Shown here: positions 44,066 to 55,202 of the stretch, piece after piece
Layout: the number at the start of each line of letters is the position of its first letter
Numbering within the stretch: position 1 is the stretch's first letter
Assembly: GCA_020081605.1 (NCBI GenBank)
Contig: JAHREC010000021.1
Coordinates: 62,001-126,000 of the forward strand
Length of the DNA stretch: 64,000 nucleotides
Source: Albifimbria verrucaria
Taxonomy: Eukaryota > Ascomycota > Sordariomycetes > Hypocreales > Stachybotryaceae
Reading direction: 5' to 3'
Position numbers and translations under genes: made by a program
The notes under the pieces: generated by a model
What the model was told of the DNA's origin: nothing
Databases searched by the model: none
The model's input: only the letters and a program-made list of their open reading frames with translations

Positions 44066-46500
44066 CTAGGTTTGTACGAAAGCTCTGAAATCGGCAAACC
44101 CACCAAACCGAGCACGCTTGCTGTCGCGTGGTTTGATGGAGCGCGCCTTGCGTTTCTTTGGCTCTATTATGGCAGTTAGCTGCCGGTGTTGGGGTGCAGA
44201 CCGGAGAGTGGCATGGCTGAAATCGATGAGCATAAGGCAGCCACGCTCATCACTCCAAAGACGGTTTCCGCCGTGTTCGTCGCGGTGGTCGACGCCCATG
44301 GCCCAGACGGCGTGTGACGTTTGCTTCCACTCCTCCTTCAACTTTGCCTCATCCAGGCCCGCATCTGCTACTCGCTTGCCTGCCCACGACATGAGCATCA
44401 TGTGAACCGCTCTCGTGCCGCCAGGCAAGATGTAGCCACCTTTCAGACGCACCAGGCCGAGATGCACGGGCACCCTTCGGCCTTGAAGCGGCTCGAGCTG
44501 TGCGTAGATGCGACCCTCGTTCTCGAGGTACGTGAGGCCATCCGAGTCTGTCCCTTTGGAGACAAAGGTATAGCCGTAGGGTTTAAGTTCTAGCTTGAAC
44601 AGCACGCCAACCGCGCCTCTCATGCCCCACATGTCTAATGCATAACAATCTCGGTATGGGCTTCGACACAGTCGTTCTTCGACGAGACGACAAAACTCGT
44701 CCACATTTAAGGGTGGCATGCTCGGCCTCCGGCGGCGCCACGGTGCGCGTCGATATTCGGACACTTGCCATCGAGATCTGAGCCTCTTTGAGGCCCACCA
44801 GACAAGCTTGCGTGCAGTATTGTCTGCTGGGCGCCGAACTGGACGTCTTTACGTCTGCGTCGGAACTGCTATCCAACGGTCCGACCTTTCGTTTACCGGA
44901 CACTGGCTTGGCTCCTATATGGGGCAGTTCAGTGTCCGATTCGTCCGCACTCTCGTCAATATTGTCGAGTAGTTCGAAAGGTTTGCATGACCTTGGTCGC
45001 AGGGGAACTTTACGACTGGCTGGGGCTGCGTTGGAAGTAAAGTCCTCTTGACCTTCGCTTCGCGGCGGCGATGACGACTGTGCGAATGATGATTCCGTAT
45101 TTTCTGCCGAGGAAAGATGCGCAGCCTCCTCGTACGGCTCTGGCCACCTGGCCAGTACAGCATTCGCCTTCTCTAGAGAGGCTTCAAGCGAAGCTCCCCG
45201 AAGCGCATCAGACTCTAGGCTCAGCAGCAAGAAGCTAGTCGTCTGCGCCACAGCCGTATAAGGAATTTGGTCAGCCCAGTCCGCAGCGGAGAGATCACCC
45301 ACATCCACACCCGGTACGGATGGGTGACAATACAATGTCTGCGGGTCGGTTGGGTCGACATAGAGAAACAAAGAGCATTCGCCTGCTACAACACGGCCGT
45401 ATTTGACACCGTGGTAGAACATGTAGTGATAGACTTGCGCCATCGCCATAGCAATATGTTGTTCTACAAGGAATTGATCTTGCTCAGCGCCTGTCCTGGA
45501 CTTGTTGCTGTTGATCTGTTCCACAACTTCCATGAACAATGTTTCCCTTGCAACCGCCCGTTTCACATGTGCGGCCGCAATTTTGTGCGCTGCCTTATAG
45601 TCAGACACCAACATTGAGGCTTGACCCATCAGCTCGTAACCGAAAGGTGAATTCGTCAGGAATCATGGGACGAGGCTTCACTCGTTGTTCGGATGCCACC
45701 CGCTTATTAGGCCGAGTCCGCACGCGTGGCTGCAGCTTGTCCTCACCCACATCTTCCTCGCTGGCTGCTTGACTTCCGGCGCTCAGTTGTGTATACTCGC
45801 GACGGTTGTCGCTGAATTGAATACCACTAAATCGGTATTTATCACAAATTTCCGGGTAGCTTTGTAAATGCCTGAAAATGGCGGTGATGGGGTCTTCGGT
45901 CGCGACCTTGTCAAAATGGGCTACTGCATTTTCGTTGCTGGCCAACCTGCTAGAGATGCCCCTCCCTGCATCCCGTGTTGACGTCTCCTGAGGGAACAGA
46001 GGCTCGTCTCCGCAAGCCTCTCGGACGACGTCAAGATGGTGTTGGCACAGCGAGTCCGCGAATTCCGTCCAAGGGAGGATCCGCTTGGGATAGACTTTAC
46101 CATCGACCTGTGTATATCCTGTTGTGAATAGTGATTCGTCGGCAAGTTTGAAGTTCTGTTGGAGATGGATGTGGCAATTTCGCAAGTATTCGTTGAGTGT
46201 AGTGAGCCGGTTTTTACGCGCAAGCGTCTCCTTCTCGCGTCGTTCGGCCTCCTCTCGTGCCTGTGCGGCCTCCTCTCGTGCCTGTGCGGCCTCCTCTCGT
46301 GCCTGTGCGGCCTCCTCTCGTGCCTGTGCGGCCTCCTTCTCGCGTCGTTCGGCCTCCTCTCGTGCCTGTGCGGCCTCCTTCTCGCGTCGTTCGGCCTCCT
46401 CTCGTGCCTGTGCGGCCTCCTTCTCGCGTCGTTCGATCTCCTTCTCCTGCCGAAGCCTTTCAATTTCACGCTCTAGCCGTGCAAGATCTTGATCCGACAT
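44066..46500 (-). pseudogene. Fungal protein-kinase-like protein, frameshifted
   Basis: Start at 46500 (MSDQDLARLEREIERLRQEK) gives a charged coiled coil (residues 5-100), then LTTLNEYLRNCHIHLQ, the helical domain typical of large fungal kinase-like proteins. The second part contains SDYKAAHKIAAAHV, VYHYMFYHGVKYGRVVAGEC and TLYCHPSVPGVDV. The third contains YCTQACLVGL, then NVDEFCRLVEERL, YGYTFVSKGTD and a kinase-like loop VDHRDEHGGNRLWS with LMLIDFSHA, which lacks a canonical HRD...DFG. Frames shift near 45615, near 44765 and near 44720. The intermediate frame encodes the family motif GKCPNIDAHRG, so these are true breaks in one gene. Function of the family is not established. Probably a pseudogene. 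Confidence 0.75.
46243..46450 (-). repeat. Tandem 21/42-bp repeat encoding coiled coil
   Basis: Units encoding EAAQARE (21 bp) and EAERREK alternate. On the plus strand they appear as CCTCCTCTCGTGCCTGTGCGG blocks, four in direct succession and then alternating with CTTCTCGCGTCGTTCGG. They form a continuous Glu/Arg/Ala helix. Confidence 0.85.
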
Positions 46501-49009
46501 GGCCTAGTCGGGGGCGATGTGGCTCAGGTGGTATTGACGGCATGCCAGCTACAAGAAAATTCCTTTCGCAAAGAGCTCTGCATGAATTGCCAGGGGCAAG
46601 AACATCGAGAGGATGTGTGATGAATTTGTAATTGTGGCTTTATGGCGCAGCAGGTCTACCCAATTTCAGGCGTACATTGGGGCGGTGGCTGTGCGGGACC
46701 CACCTGGGTGGGGCTCAACGAGTACTTTGAGCGATACAGCTCGTAGGACCTTCCTAGCAGACCGATAATCTTTAGCATTACCACGATCCATATTAACCTA
46801 TGGCTTGCTATTAGAGTATTCTTGCTAGAATGAAATAGACTGAATGATGAGGTTGTGGGGCCTGCTTTATTCTCATGACAATAGGATGGTTAGGATTGTG
46901 GGATCAGAACTCGGTGTTTGATAATATATTTATATATATTTATTAATGTTGCACTTTAACCCCCATGCCACTGAGCCTAATGTGACGATCAGAGTTGATT
47001 GATTGATGTATTTTCCGTCCAGCTGGCCTGAAGGCCGCGCAGGTCCCTCATAGTTTATACAAGGAGATCATCGGATAGCCATTCGTGCGCGAAATTATGC
47101 CTTCTTGCCAATCCTGCTCTAAACGTCCACAAACCACCATCCAGCATATCATCGGCTCAACGGCGCATATTGTTGGTACTTAGCCGCCTGTCGGCGGGTC
47201 ATTCAGGTGCAGCGGAGTGTCTGCTGCGTTTTTTGGTCTTTGTATGGGGACCGGTAGAGACCCTGGTCGCAGGCTGCAGAGGCGGCCTCAAGTCAGGGTT
47301 TTCCTGTACCAATGGGTACAGGGTAGGTAAGCGATCTGGTTATTGCCAGGTAACAGGGCTTACTTTAACTTGAAGCAATAACCACGTAGTTGTCACTAGT
47401 CTGTGAGTTACTTCTATCAACTCGTGCAAATTTACTCGGTGACTGTATGTTATTGATAGCTGGTAGTATTCTAGCTAGAAAATCGGGAGAAGACTCCCAT
47501 CTATATACTGATGTCCTACCTGTCAGGAGCGATGGAGCTTCTTCGCTCCAGGTCAGGGACCGGAGCGCGCCTCCTCAGCGCTCCTTTCCTTATTGATTTC
47601 TCCAATAAAAGCCGTGATCCACAGGCTCGAGTATGATTCGTTGAGAAGTTCTAGGTGCAAGTAGACAATTTTTTGTTGTCAGGTAATTTTTTAGAGTCAG
47701 ATTCAAAAACTTAGAAGGTCTATGATTCAATTGGGAGTAGGTGATATCCTGTGTAAGTCGCGGGCGTCGAAGTAGCTGGTGTTGACACGGATGAGGCTCT
47801 GCCTGACAGTCTCGGTTACTCATCCGTTCGAGCTTCATCAAGACAACGCAGGAATTGATTGAGGAAGAGGAGGCGACCGATGTGAAGACGAAGAATATCT
47901 GATGAGTTGAAGATGAATATACCAAGCGTGGTTTGTCACAACTGTCCAATGTGGCAAGCAGCGAGAGAGGTAAATACGATGAAGCGATTTTTGTTCATAG
48001 AAATATATGCAGGCAGTCGTGTATCATACCCTCCACGCCGGACACGGCCTTCGCTCAACCTGTTATCTTGTCGAATCGCTTCCCAAACAGCTCTGACCAG
48101 CACACAACATGTTGATATATAATGGCCAACTCGGAAGGGAAGAATATGTGAGTCCATATAGTAGGGCTAGAAAAACATGATAACCTTACAATTGAGGTAA
48201 AGAGCCCAATATTGGGCAAGAAACAGCTCAATCAACAATATAAACGCTGGACTGTGTGTCTGCGTGAAAGTGTTATGGAATAATATTGTAGTCGCGGGAA
48301 ATATAGCGGGCTCCCGACCTCATCTCTCTAAGTTCAGTTAACCTCGATGACCTTGTCGGTAAGAGTCATTTGGTCTCCTTGTTGAGTAATATTACCACGA
48401 CTTCCTCGCCACTGGCGCTGATGCTGCATTCTTGACCATTCTTATTGAATGTATTTTGTATTTTGGCTCCAGTTCCTTGTTAAAGAGTGGATAAACGCGT
48501 ACAAGCCCTCGGATTAGGTTCCTTTCAGTAGACCTGAGTAGGACACGGAAGTCACAATGCATCCATGGCAAAGCTCGATACTGGAGGAGCAGTGCATCCA
48601 CTAAAGGCTCGTTCACTCATCATCATTCCAAGTCTGTCTATGCGTAACCCGTCTCTGAAGTCCTGTAATGCCGAGTATCAAATCATTTAGCACCGAAAAA
48701 CGCCAGTCTGTCTTACAGTGCCCTCAGCCTAGGCTCTGAGGCAGCTGCGCTGAATGGCCTTTGGTGCGCATGGTTAAAGCTCTTAACACCGTTCTAAACT
48801 CACATGCCGGATAGGAATCAGGGGATGTTTGATAAGGCTAGGACTCAAGGCTCTTCCAACATTAGTATTCCAAGCTCTTATCGATTTTTCAACGTGGTAT
48901 GGATACGACGAAACTAGCAAGAATTGAGATAGTCTGAGTTCTCAAGGTCCCCAAATACGGACTTTTGCTAGCAAACATCCCTTGTCCCTTCATCTAAGAT
49001 ATAGGATGT
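46501..49009. other. Gene-poor stretch, 2.5 kb
   Basis: No gene I can support. AT-rich TATATTTATATATATTTATT lies near 46925-46945. Hairpin-prone GGAGCGATGGAGCTTCTTCG sequence lies near 47526. The minus frame 47590-47949 (119 codons) has no domain. Confidence 0.4.
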
Positions 49010-50420
49010 TCATTTAATGAATCGTAGCGCCGCAGCAAAGGCACCTGGCATCCTCGGTCCAAGATGATAACCTCCTGATTCACCCAATCGCAAGTCCCTA
49101 AGTTCCCAAACTGTAGGGCCATCGTTCATCTTCAAGTTCGCTTCGAAAATGCCCTCATAGTTATTCTTTTCCGTTTTGTTCGGTTGAGGAGCAATCCTAT
49201 TAAACGATTTAGAAGTAGCGGTACTGGAGACTGACGTCCCCACCGAGTTCAGGTTGTCGTCGTTCGTCTTCTTCAAAATCAGTGCATCCTCAACTTCTTT
49301 GGCTCCATCAGCAATGGAACTCGGCTGCGTGTTTTCTTCTTGGGTATCGGTAGACTGCACAGGTGGCGCCAGCATATTAATCTCCTTCACTGCGCTCTTC
49401 ACCCTTGCCCTGCCGATACGCGACTTCTCGCATCGCTGGAAGGCCCGGACCAGCACATCCTCAAGCAGGCATTCATAATGTAACCACTTGCCACAGGACG
49501 TGTCCGTGCACCCAATCAATTGCTTTTCGGGATCGATGGGGAATTGCACTTGCAGACAAGCTCTACGGTCTAGAATAGGATTAATTAATTGTATGAGGTT
49601 AAAAGGCACCAGTGGGACCCAAGCACATATAACTTACGGATAGCTCCGAGTTGCGGCAATCAAATGCTTGGCGCCAATAAAGTTTATTTGCGAAATCATC
49701 ATCATCATCATCTGTTTCAATCCAATGTTGGACAGTTGCGCAGCCCATCACACTCAGAACGTTGATAAAGTCCACTGCAAATACGTCAATGACCTATAAC
49801 GCAGCTTTATGCAGGCACGAATACTTACTGTGGTTTGACGAGATCAGTTCGTTCTGCCCATGATATGGTTGACGACCTTGAACCAAATTTTTGCCGTCAA
49901 ATGTTCCTTTCGGAAGCTCATCAGGCGAGTACATCCAGTAAATGCGCGCATAAACATGGTGTTCATCCTTAGCGCGTATCTCAAGGATGTAGGCAACCCA
50001 CAAATTCGAAGGATCAGTATCACCGTGCCCACTTAGAGTCGTATCGTTTTTTACATATACAAAACTGTCTTTGTAATATCTCGTTCCGTGCACTAGATCG
50101 TAATGATAAGATATCTTAACGTAGTCGAATGTCCTGGTGGGGAATCGCAGCAGACCTACGGACGAAACAATTATAGCGTGTCATTTCGAGCCATTCTGGG
50201 TCGACCTTGTATTGCAGATCCATCGAATCGTATGTCTTGAATTGACCGGCCGGAAGGAAAGGGGCCTTCTGAATCATAACGCATTTATTGTGCTCTCTTT
50301 TGTCAAGCTTCTGCCGCTTCGTTTTTCGTTGACTAGCAGGTAGTTCAAGGATAATAGTCGCTTTGAAAGTATAATCTTCCCCACGTTGAGGCGCAATCTT
50401 TTGCGTGAGCGTGAAGGCAT
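49010..50420 (-). pseudogene. BAH-PHD domain chromatin protein, two frameshifts
   Basis: The N-terminus (ATG near 50420) is basic. After a one-base shift near 50320, similarity continues with KCVMIQKAPFLPAGQFKTYD and MDLQYKVDPEWLEMTRYN. An intron (donor GTAGGT near 50157, acceptor GATCTAG near 50093) joins NCFVL to HGTRYYKDSFVYVKND. The BAH core follows: LWVAYILEIRAKDEHHVYAR, then YWMYSPDELPKGTFDGKNLV and GRQPYHGQNELISSNH. A second intron precedes a run of aspartates and YWRQAFDCRNSELS. After a third intron comes the PHD-like finger LVCKCNSP, then a one-base shift, then CTDTSCGKWLHYECL. This order matches fungal BAH-PHD proteins (EPR-1/BP1 type readers of H3K27 methylation). The gene is broken twice and its 5' side abuts a Fot1/pogo element. 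Confidence 0.78.
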
Positions 50421-50630
50421 ACTAGCAAGACTTGAAAGATCCGATGCGGTTACGCAGAGGAGCAAAAAAGCAAAGGCAATTTTGGACGGGAAAATCGGTG
50501 CTGAAATAGATAGGTTGATCCGTGCACTAAACTTTGCAGCACACCACTCAGAGTTTCCTTGTCAATACTAGCACAACAGCCATTCTATTGGTCGATGAGA
50601 CAGGGGTCCACAGAGATCAAATTATCACTA

Positions 50631-52606
50631 CTCGCGCCGGCCCCACCTTTTTGCCTGTGGTTTTCAACGCACCGCCAAAGGCGATGCTAGCCAACAAAGT
50701 GGTCAGGTCATCGAAATGGTCAGTTAGTATGTGACGATAACTTCAATTACCCAAAAACTCAACCAAATTAATATCTTTGAAAAGAAAAAGAAAAAGAAAA
50801 ATTCTGCAGCAATGGAGAATGCTCTAAAATTCCATCGCTCTCATCCTGGAGTTTCCGAGGCCAGCGTAGCAGTTAGGTTCGGCGTTTCGAGGTCAACTCT
50901 CGGACGCCGGCTCCACGCGCCCAACACGAAGAAGGAGAAAATTATTCACAACAAACACCTCACAGCAAGCGAGGAAAAGGCTGTTTTGCGCTTGTATTGA
51001 GCGTCTTGATTGTATCAATCTCGCCGTACGCTCTGAATTAGTTGCCGACGTTGCGTATAGCATCACACGAGCCCGTCAACATCCTTCTACTCTCTTAGAG
51101 AACATCCCCACCGTCAATATGCGATGGGTTTCCCGCGTCCTGAGGCGCCACGGATACTCCACAAAGAGGCAGAAGTTGCTTGAGATGAAGCGTAAGGAAG
51201 CAGAGAGTCAAGAAACCATCCTTCAATACTTCAAGGACCTTGCTGAAGTCATCACCAACGTAGGAATCCAGCGCGAGGACATCTGGAACATGGATGAGAC
51301 CGGCTTCCGCATCGGTATTGCATCAAACCAAGTGATTGTAACGAAAAGAAAGAGAGCTCACTGGTTTGCTCACCCGGCAAATAGAGAATCTGCAACCGCT
51401 ATTGAAGCGCTATTGAAGCTATCTCGGCCGACGGAGATGTCATTCCTGCCTTCCTCATCCTATCAGCAAAGGAGCATCGTTCGCGGTGGTATCACGAGAT
51501 GCAGGGCCTATATCCATACACGAAGATCGCGGTAGTGGAGACAGGCTTTTCCATCGATGAATTTGCCCTGGAATGGCTTCAACACTTCGACTTTCACTCA
51601 CGCAAGTCCCAGCGAAGCGGCAAACGTCTGCTCATCGTCGATGGGCACGGCAGTCATCATACACGCCAGTTCGTCCAGTTTTGTGATGATCACGGCATCA
51701 TTCCGTATGGGCTTCCTTCAAATCTCACTCACCTTCTTCAACCGCTCGATGTGTGTTGCTTCCAACCCTACAAACATTATCACGGCATGGCCTTGGATCG
51801 CCTCATCCGATATGGAAGCACACACATCGGCAAGCTTGAGTTCCATTCTATCATTGAACAAGTGAGATATGAAACTTTCAAGGAAGCTACCATTACCTCG
51901 GCGTTGAGAAAATCGGGCATTTATCCCCTTGATGCCTCCCAAATTCTTACTCAGATTGCTGAACGTGAAGCAGACAAAACATCATCGCCACCTTCATTTC
52001 CCTCATCGTCAGACCCCAACACGCCTACTACATATCGTCAACTCAATCGAACGGCTTCCAAGATCGAAAGAATAATCGGCGCTGACCCCAACATCTCCCG
52101 GGCAAGGCAGAGCTTCTGAATCGCTTCATCAAAGGCGCGCTGTTCAGCGCCGCTGAGGGTATTCAGATAAAGAAGGATCTTAGCCGCACACAATACGCTG
52201 CGGCGGTGAGGTCACAGCGACGAGCATCGCGTAACCAAAAGCTACGAAACGGTGGTGTTTTGGAGGTCTCACAGGCACGGAACATGGTGCAACGGCGTGA
52301 GGAAGATGAAGCTATCCGGCTTCAACGAATTCTTAATGCCCGCGCTAAGAAGCTACGTAACGTCGCCAAACAGGTAGCAAATCAAGCAGCGAAAGCTGCC
52401 AGACGATGGCATTCATCAGGAATACTAGATCCAGCAGAGATTTTGGAACTGGTCGTCCCAAAGGGTATTTATTACGATTTTAATAATGCATCTCTGAATA
52501 GCTTCAATTCCTGACCACTTCGATGCCCTGACCACTTTGTTGGCTAGCACCGCCTTTGGCGGTGCGTTGAAAACCACGGGCAAAAGGTGGGTGGGGCGGG
52601 CGCGAG
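50631..52606 (+). mobile_element. Fot1/pogo-type DNA transposon, 1976 bp
   Basis: Both ends are present. The left starts CTCGCGCCGGCCCCACC and the right ends GGTGGGGCGGGCGCGAG. The inverted repeats extend about 90 bp with few mismatches (TTTTCAACGCACCGCCAAAG, then GCTAGCCAACAAAGTGGTCA, then CATCGAA(A/G)TGGTCAG). An internal small palindrome GCACCGCCAAAGGCGGTGC lies within each arm. TA flanks both sides. The transposase gene inside carries two frameshifts, so the copy is non-autonomous but could be moved in trans. It separates the broken BAH-PHD gene from the endosulfine gene. Confidence 0.9.
50812..52119 (+). pseudogene. Fot1/pogo transposase, two frameshifts
   Basis: N-terminal helix-turn-helix of the psq/CENP-B type (VSEASVAVRFGVSRSTLGRR), then a one-base shift near 51000. 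It continues VADVAYSITRARQ, MRWVSRVLRRHGYSTKRQKL and the DDE domain: DIWNMDETGFRIG (first Asp), GKRLLIVDGHGSHHT (second Asp), NLTHLLQPLDVCCFQPYK (third Asp). A second shift near 51400-51420 is caused by a short duplication of GCTATTGAAGC; removing one unit rejoins SATAIEA to ISADGDVIPAFLIL. The residual C-terminal part ends at 52119, and a further frame 52206-52514 is basic and likely the original C-terminus. All catalytic residues are present, so damage is recent or due to error. Confidence 0.85.
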
Positions 52607-52734
52607 TACTACGTTCGCGCTAACCTCTTTATTTCTGGCCACTGACGGCATTCCGCTTCTGGCGTGCTTATAATAGTGTGCCTCATCAACTCATTTTCTG
52701 TTTCGTTCTCTTTCTTACACATGGAATTGCAGAT

Positions 52735-53212
52735 ATGGATTCTGCCAAAAATGCGGATCACCCTACTGAGAAGGATAAGAACCTCTTACGAAAGTACGGA
52801 ACGGCGATAACCAGAGGAAACCTACTCCATCATCAATTAGAGGTAAGAAAATGCATTAAGACACTGGGAGCAGGCCAGGACCTGGCTAATTCAGCCATAA
52901 TACCAGAGAAGGAAATATTTTGACTCCGGTGACTTTGCCCTGGCGCAAGCGAGTGAGCCCTCGAGTATTGGGGCCGTGGAGACTGGCAACGAACATCCCC
53001 TGCGGAGAAATATATCACATCCCTCAGCTCCCACACCAGCCTCGAGCAATGTTGATGGTGACACTAGTCAGGATGTTCGGGATGAGAAAGAAACCAAGTC
53101 AAGCCCAGCTAGCCATCTTCAAGAGGAGATGGCTACTCAAAGTCAGCCTGAACATGGTGACTTAAAACCGGACAACAACGTCATACCATCTCCTCGGCAG
53201 TGCGAAGGATGA
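52735..53212 (+). CDS. Endosulfine (Igo1/ARPP19-like) protein
   Basis: Endosulfines, once phosphorylated by Greatwall/Rim15 kinase on the Ser of FDSGDY, inhibit PP2A-B55 and control mitotic or quiescence entry. Exon 1 (52735-52842) encodes DKNLLRKYGTAITRGNLLHH, the LxxKYG...LL conserved helix. Intron 52843-52906 (64 bp, GTAAGA...ACCAG, branch CTAAT) joins QLE to RRKYFDSGDFALAQA, restoring the exact endosulfine core with the phospho-acceptor Ser. A low-complexity Ser/Glu-rich tail of about 80 residues follows to TGA 53210-53212. Total 137 residues, normal for fungal members. It is intact, yet sits 126 bp from a Fot1 element and next to a piggyBac relic, so it may be an extra paralogue rather than the core gene. 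Confidence 0.88.
52843..52906 (+). other. Intron of endosulfine gene
   Basis: GTAAGA donor, GGCTAATTC branch and ATACCAG acceptor. Without splicing the FDSGDF core is out of frame. Confidence 0.85.
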
Positions 53213-53216
53213 TTGT

Positions 53217-55160
53217 ACATGGTGGACAGGGATTTCAACCAATTAGAACCAGGAAAAAAAGAGCGACATTGGCTGGCTAGTAAATTGGCTGATGATAGAA
53301 GTCCCAGCATTTAGGCTTTTTACAAATAGCTACATTACAAGTCAAACAACCCCACTTTGTCTGTGTACCAGGACGAGCCTTCTGACGCTCTGTCTGTGGC
53401 CCGGCCCTGCTATTGAGGTTATCATCATCTAGCTGTTCCAACGGGCCCTGATTTCTAGGGCCCTGACGATATTGCTGAGACTGACTTCTTGCGCCGATTT
53501 GAATGCCTTGACAGGCCAGACAGCGAGATTGAACCCCCTATTAGCAAAGACATGCTGTTCCTTTGGAATAAAGCTATTCCCGGGTCGATATCTCTGCCTA
53601 GATGAGCCCTCTTGCCCGTACACACGGAAGATGTCGTTTATAAGGGCTTGTTGCCAGCGGCTCTGGGAGCTATAGGGCGTCCAAGCCGGCCGGCCTTTTA
53701 ATTGTAAAAGGAAGCTATTTGAACAGCTATTTGAACAGCTAGTTGACTGTCTCAATGCCCAGCCGTTGTCTTGGATGACCTTCCTACCTTATTGTCAACC
53801 GTGGGCCACGTACGGACCTGGCCCTAGGGCCATAGCTGTCTTCCCTTTCATCGTTCTTCTTAGCCACAATAATATCCCTAAAAAGCCCGCAGTTCGTACG
53901 GCAAGTCCCCGTGGCCCCGATGCCTAGGATTCTAAGGGCCTTGAAGAGGTCAGGAGACGAGAAAAGATTATCCACAATGACATGATATGTCCCTGTGGGC
54001 AGCCGGCTTACTAGGGCCACAACGACAGCTTGGGTCGGGTTCAACGGCGGCAGTTTTGCTATAATATCGGCTGTTGGCTGGCTAGCTGTCTCATCTAGGG
54101 CTTCAATTTCTAGGGCTTCTTCGTCAGCCTCGTCAGCATCGTCAGCCGAGTCCTCTGACGAAGAGCTATATATGATACCGTCAGGGTTGTCAGGGCGTTG
54201 GCTAGGCCCTTGAGACTGTTGACTAGGGCGTTGAGCCCGTTGACTAGAGCGTCGAGGGCGTTGACTAGAGCGTTGAGGGCGTTGAGGGCTATTATCTGGG
54301 GCCTTGTCCCGGGCCCTAGCTGTGGCTTCAATACCAACAGCACCGTATTTCCTACCCGGCTGGTGCCAAAACCACTGTAATAGATATCCTTGAGTAGCTA
54401 GGGCCCAGACCTTGAGCCCTGTGGGCGTTGGTTTGTTCTTGATCGTCACCTTATGCCGTGACCGTCCTTTGAAGCCGACGATAGCTTCATCTACGCTTAC
54501 AACGCTACCAACTTCAACGAGCCGGACGGCTGTCTCCATGATGTGGTAGGACCATTCGTTGACCTTGTTGAACGGGGCCGGCATAGCTATTTCAATGCAG
54601 TCCGGATCGTAAATTCGTAGCCGTCTTTTCAATAGGAAAAAACGGTCATAGGTCATGAAATCCCTGATCGGATGATCAGGGACCCATCTGTCTGGTGTGG
54701 AAGCCTTCCAATGGTCCTCGTAACGTTTTTCTCTATGTAGGGATATATAAATCAGGATTCCTATCCATAAATAAACCTCGGGCATAGATGTTGGTGTCCA
54801 ATGACTTTGACGCTCGCCCGCTAAGGCTGGGGCTTTATTTGTATAGGAAACCCAACGCTCGATAATATATTCAGGAGAAATAGCTGAAATAGCTGTACGG
54901 GGGACAACGGCAGTGGCTGCCGTACAAGGAAATCGCGGTCCGGGACGTGGAACGGGTCAAATTGGGTGCCCACAGCGTCCGTGGCCTTGATCTTCGGTCT
55001 GTAGGTGCTATCGGCGTCTTGCTCGCGAGAACTCCCAGATATCTGTAGCTGTAATAGATATCTAGCTTCCTGACTGACCCGGCTGTCCCTGCCGCTGCCG
55101 CTGTCGCCGCCGCGGCGGCGTTGTCCTGGTGCCTTGGCTGTCAATTGGGGCGGCATGTCG
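53217..55160 (-). pseudogene. PiggyBac-like transposase relic with internal deletion
   Basis: From 55156: a basic/Gly-rich N-terminus, a shift near 54840, then EIYLWIGIL-type sequence (PEVYLWIGILIYISLHREKR), MTYDRFFLLKRRLRIYD, VVSVDEAIVGFKGRSRHKV (first catalytic Asp) and PTGLKVWALATQGYLLQWFW. A long acidic/Gln-rich insertion and TYHVIVDNLFSSPDLFKALR (second Asp) follow. At 53784 the frame stops, and the block with the third Asp and YN..M.GVD is missing. Coding resumes as KGRPAWTPYSSQSRWQQALI and the C-terminal Cys domain, finishing near 53280. A terminus resembling the other piggyBac-like 3' ends lies at 53217-53300. Deleted and inactive. Confidence 0.8.
54190..54300 (-). repeat. Short tandem repeat GACTAGNGCGTTGAGGGCGTT
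   Basis: Repeats of GGCGTTGACTAGAGCGTTGA encode (S)QRPQR/SQRPRR units in the transposase insertion. Low-complexity coding DNA. Confidence 0.65.
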
Positions 55161-55202
55161 ATGATGTAAGAATTGGCTGAAGCCGGTACATAGAAAATTA
55201 GC

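Larger units (their letters stand above)
50629..52608. repeat. TA target-site duplication of Fot1/pogo element
   Basis: TA at 50629-50630 and 52607-52608 directly flank the inverted repeats, as expected for the Tc1/mariner-pogo superfamily. Confidence 0.75.

Noticed and set aside
46124..46631. Several long plus-strand frames with (S/R/A/C)-rich or Pro/Arg-rich repeats
   Set aside because: They are antisense readings of the 21-bp repeat encoding the EAAQARE coiled coil on the minus strand.
50386..50571. Plus-strand frame rich in Arg/Glu/Leu, resembling a coiled-coil gene end
   Set aside because: It overlaps the N-terminal exon of the BAH-PHD gene on the other strand, has no start context and recognisable domain, and is cut by the Fot1 insertion. 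It is more likely a shadow frame.
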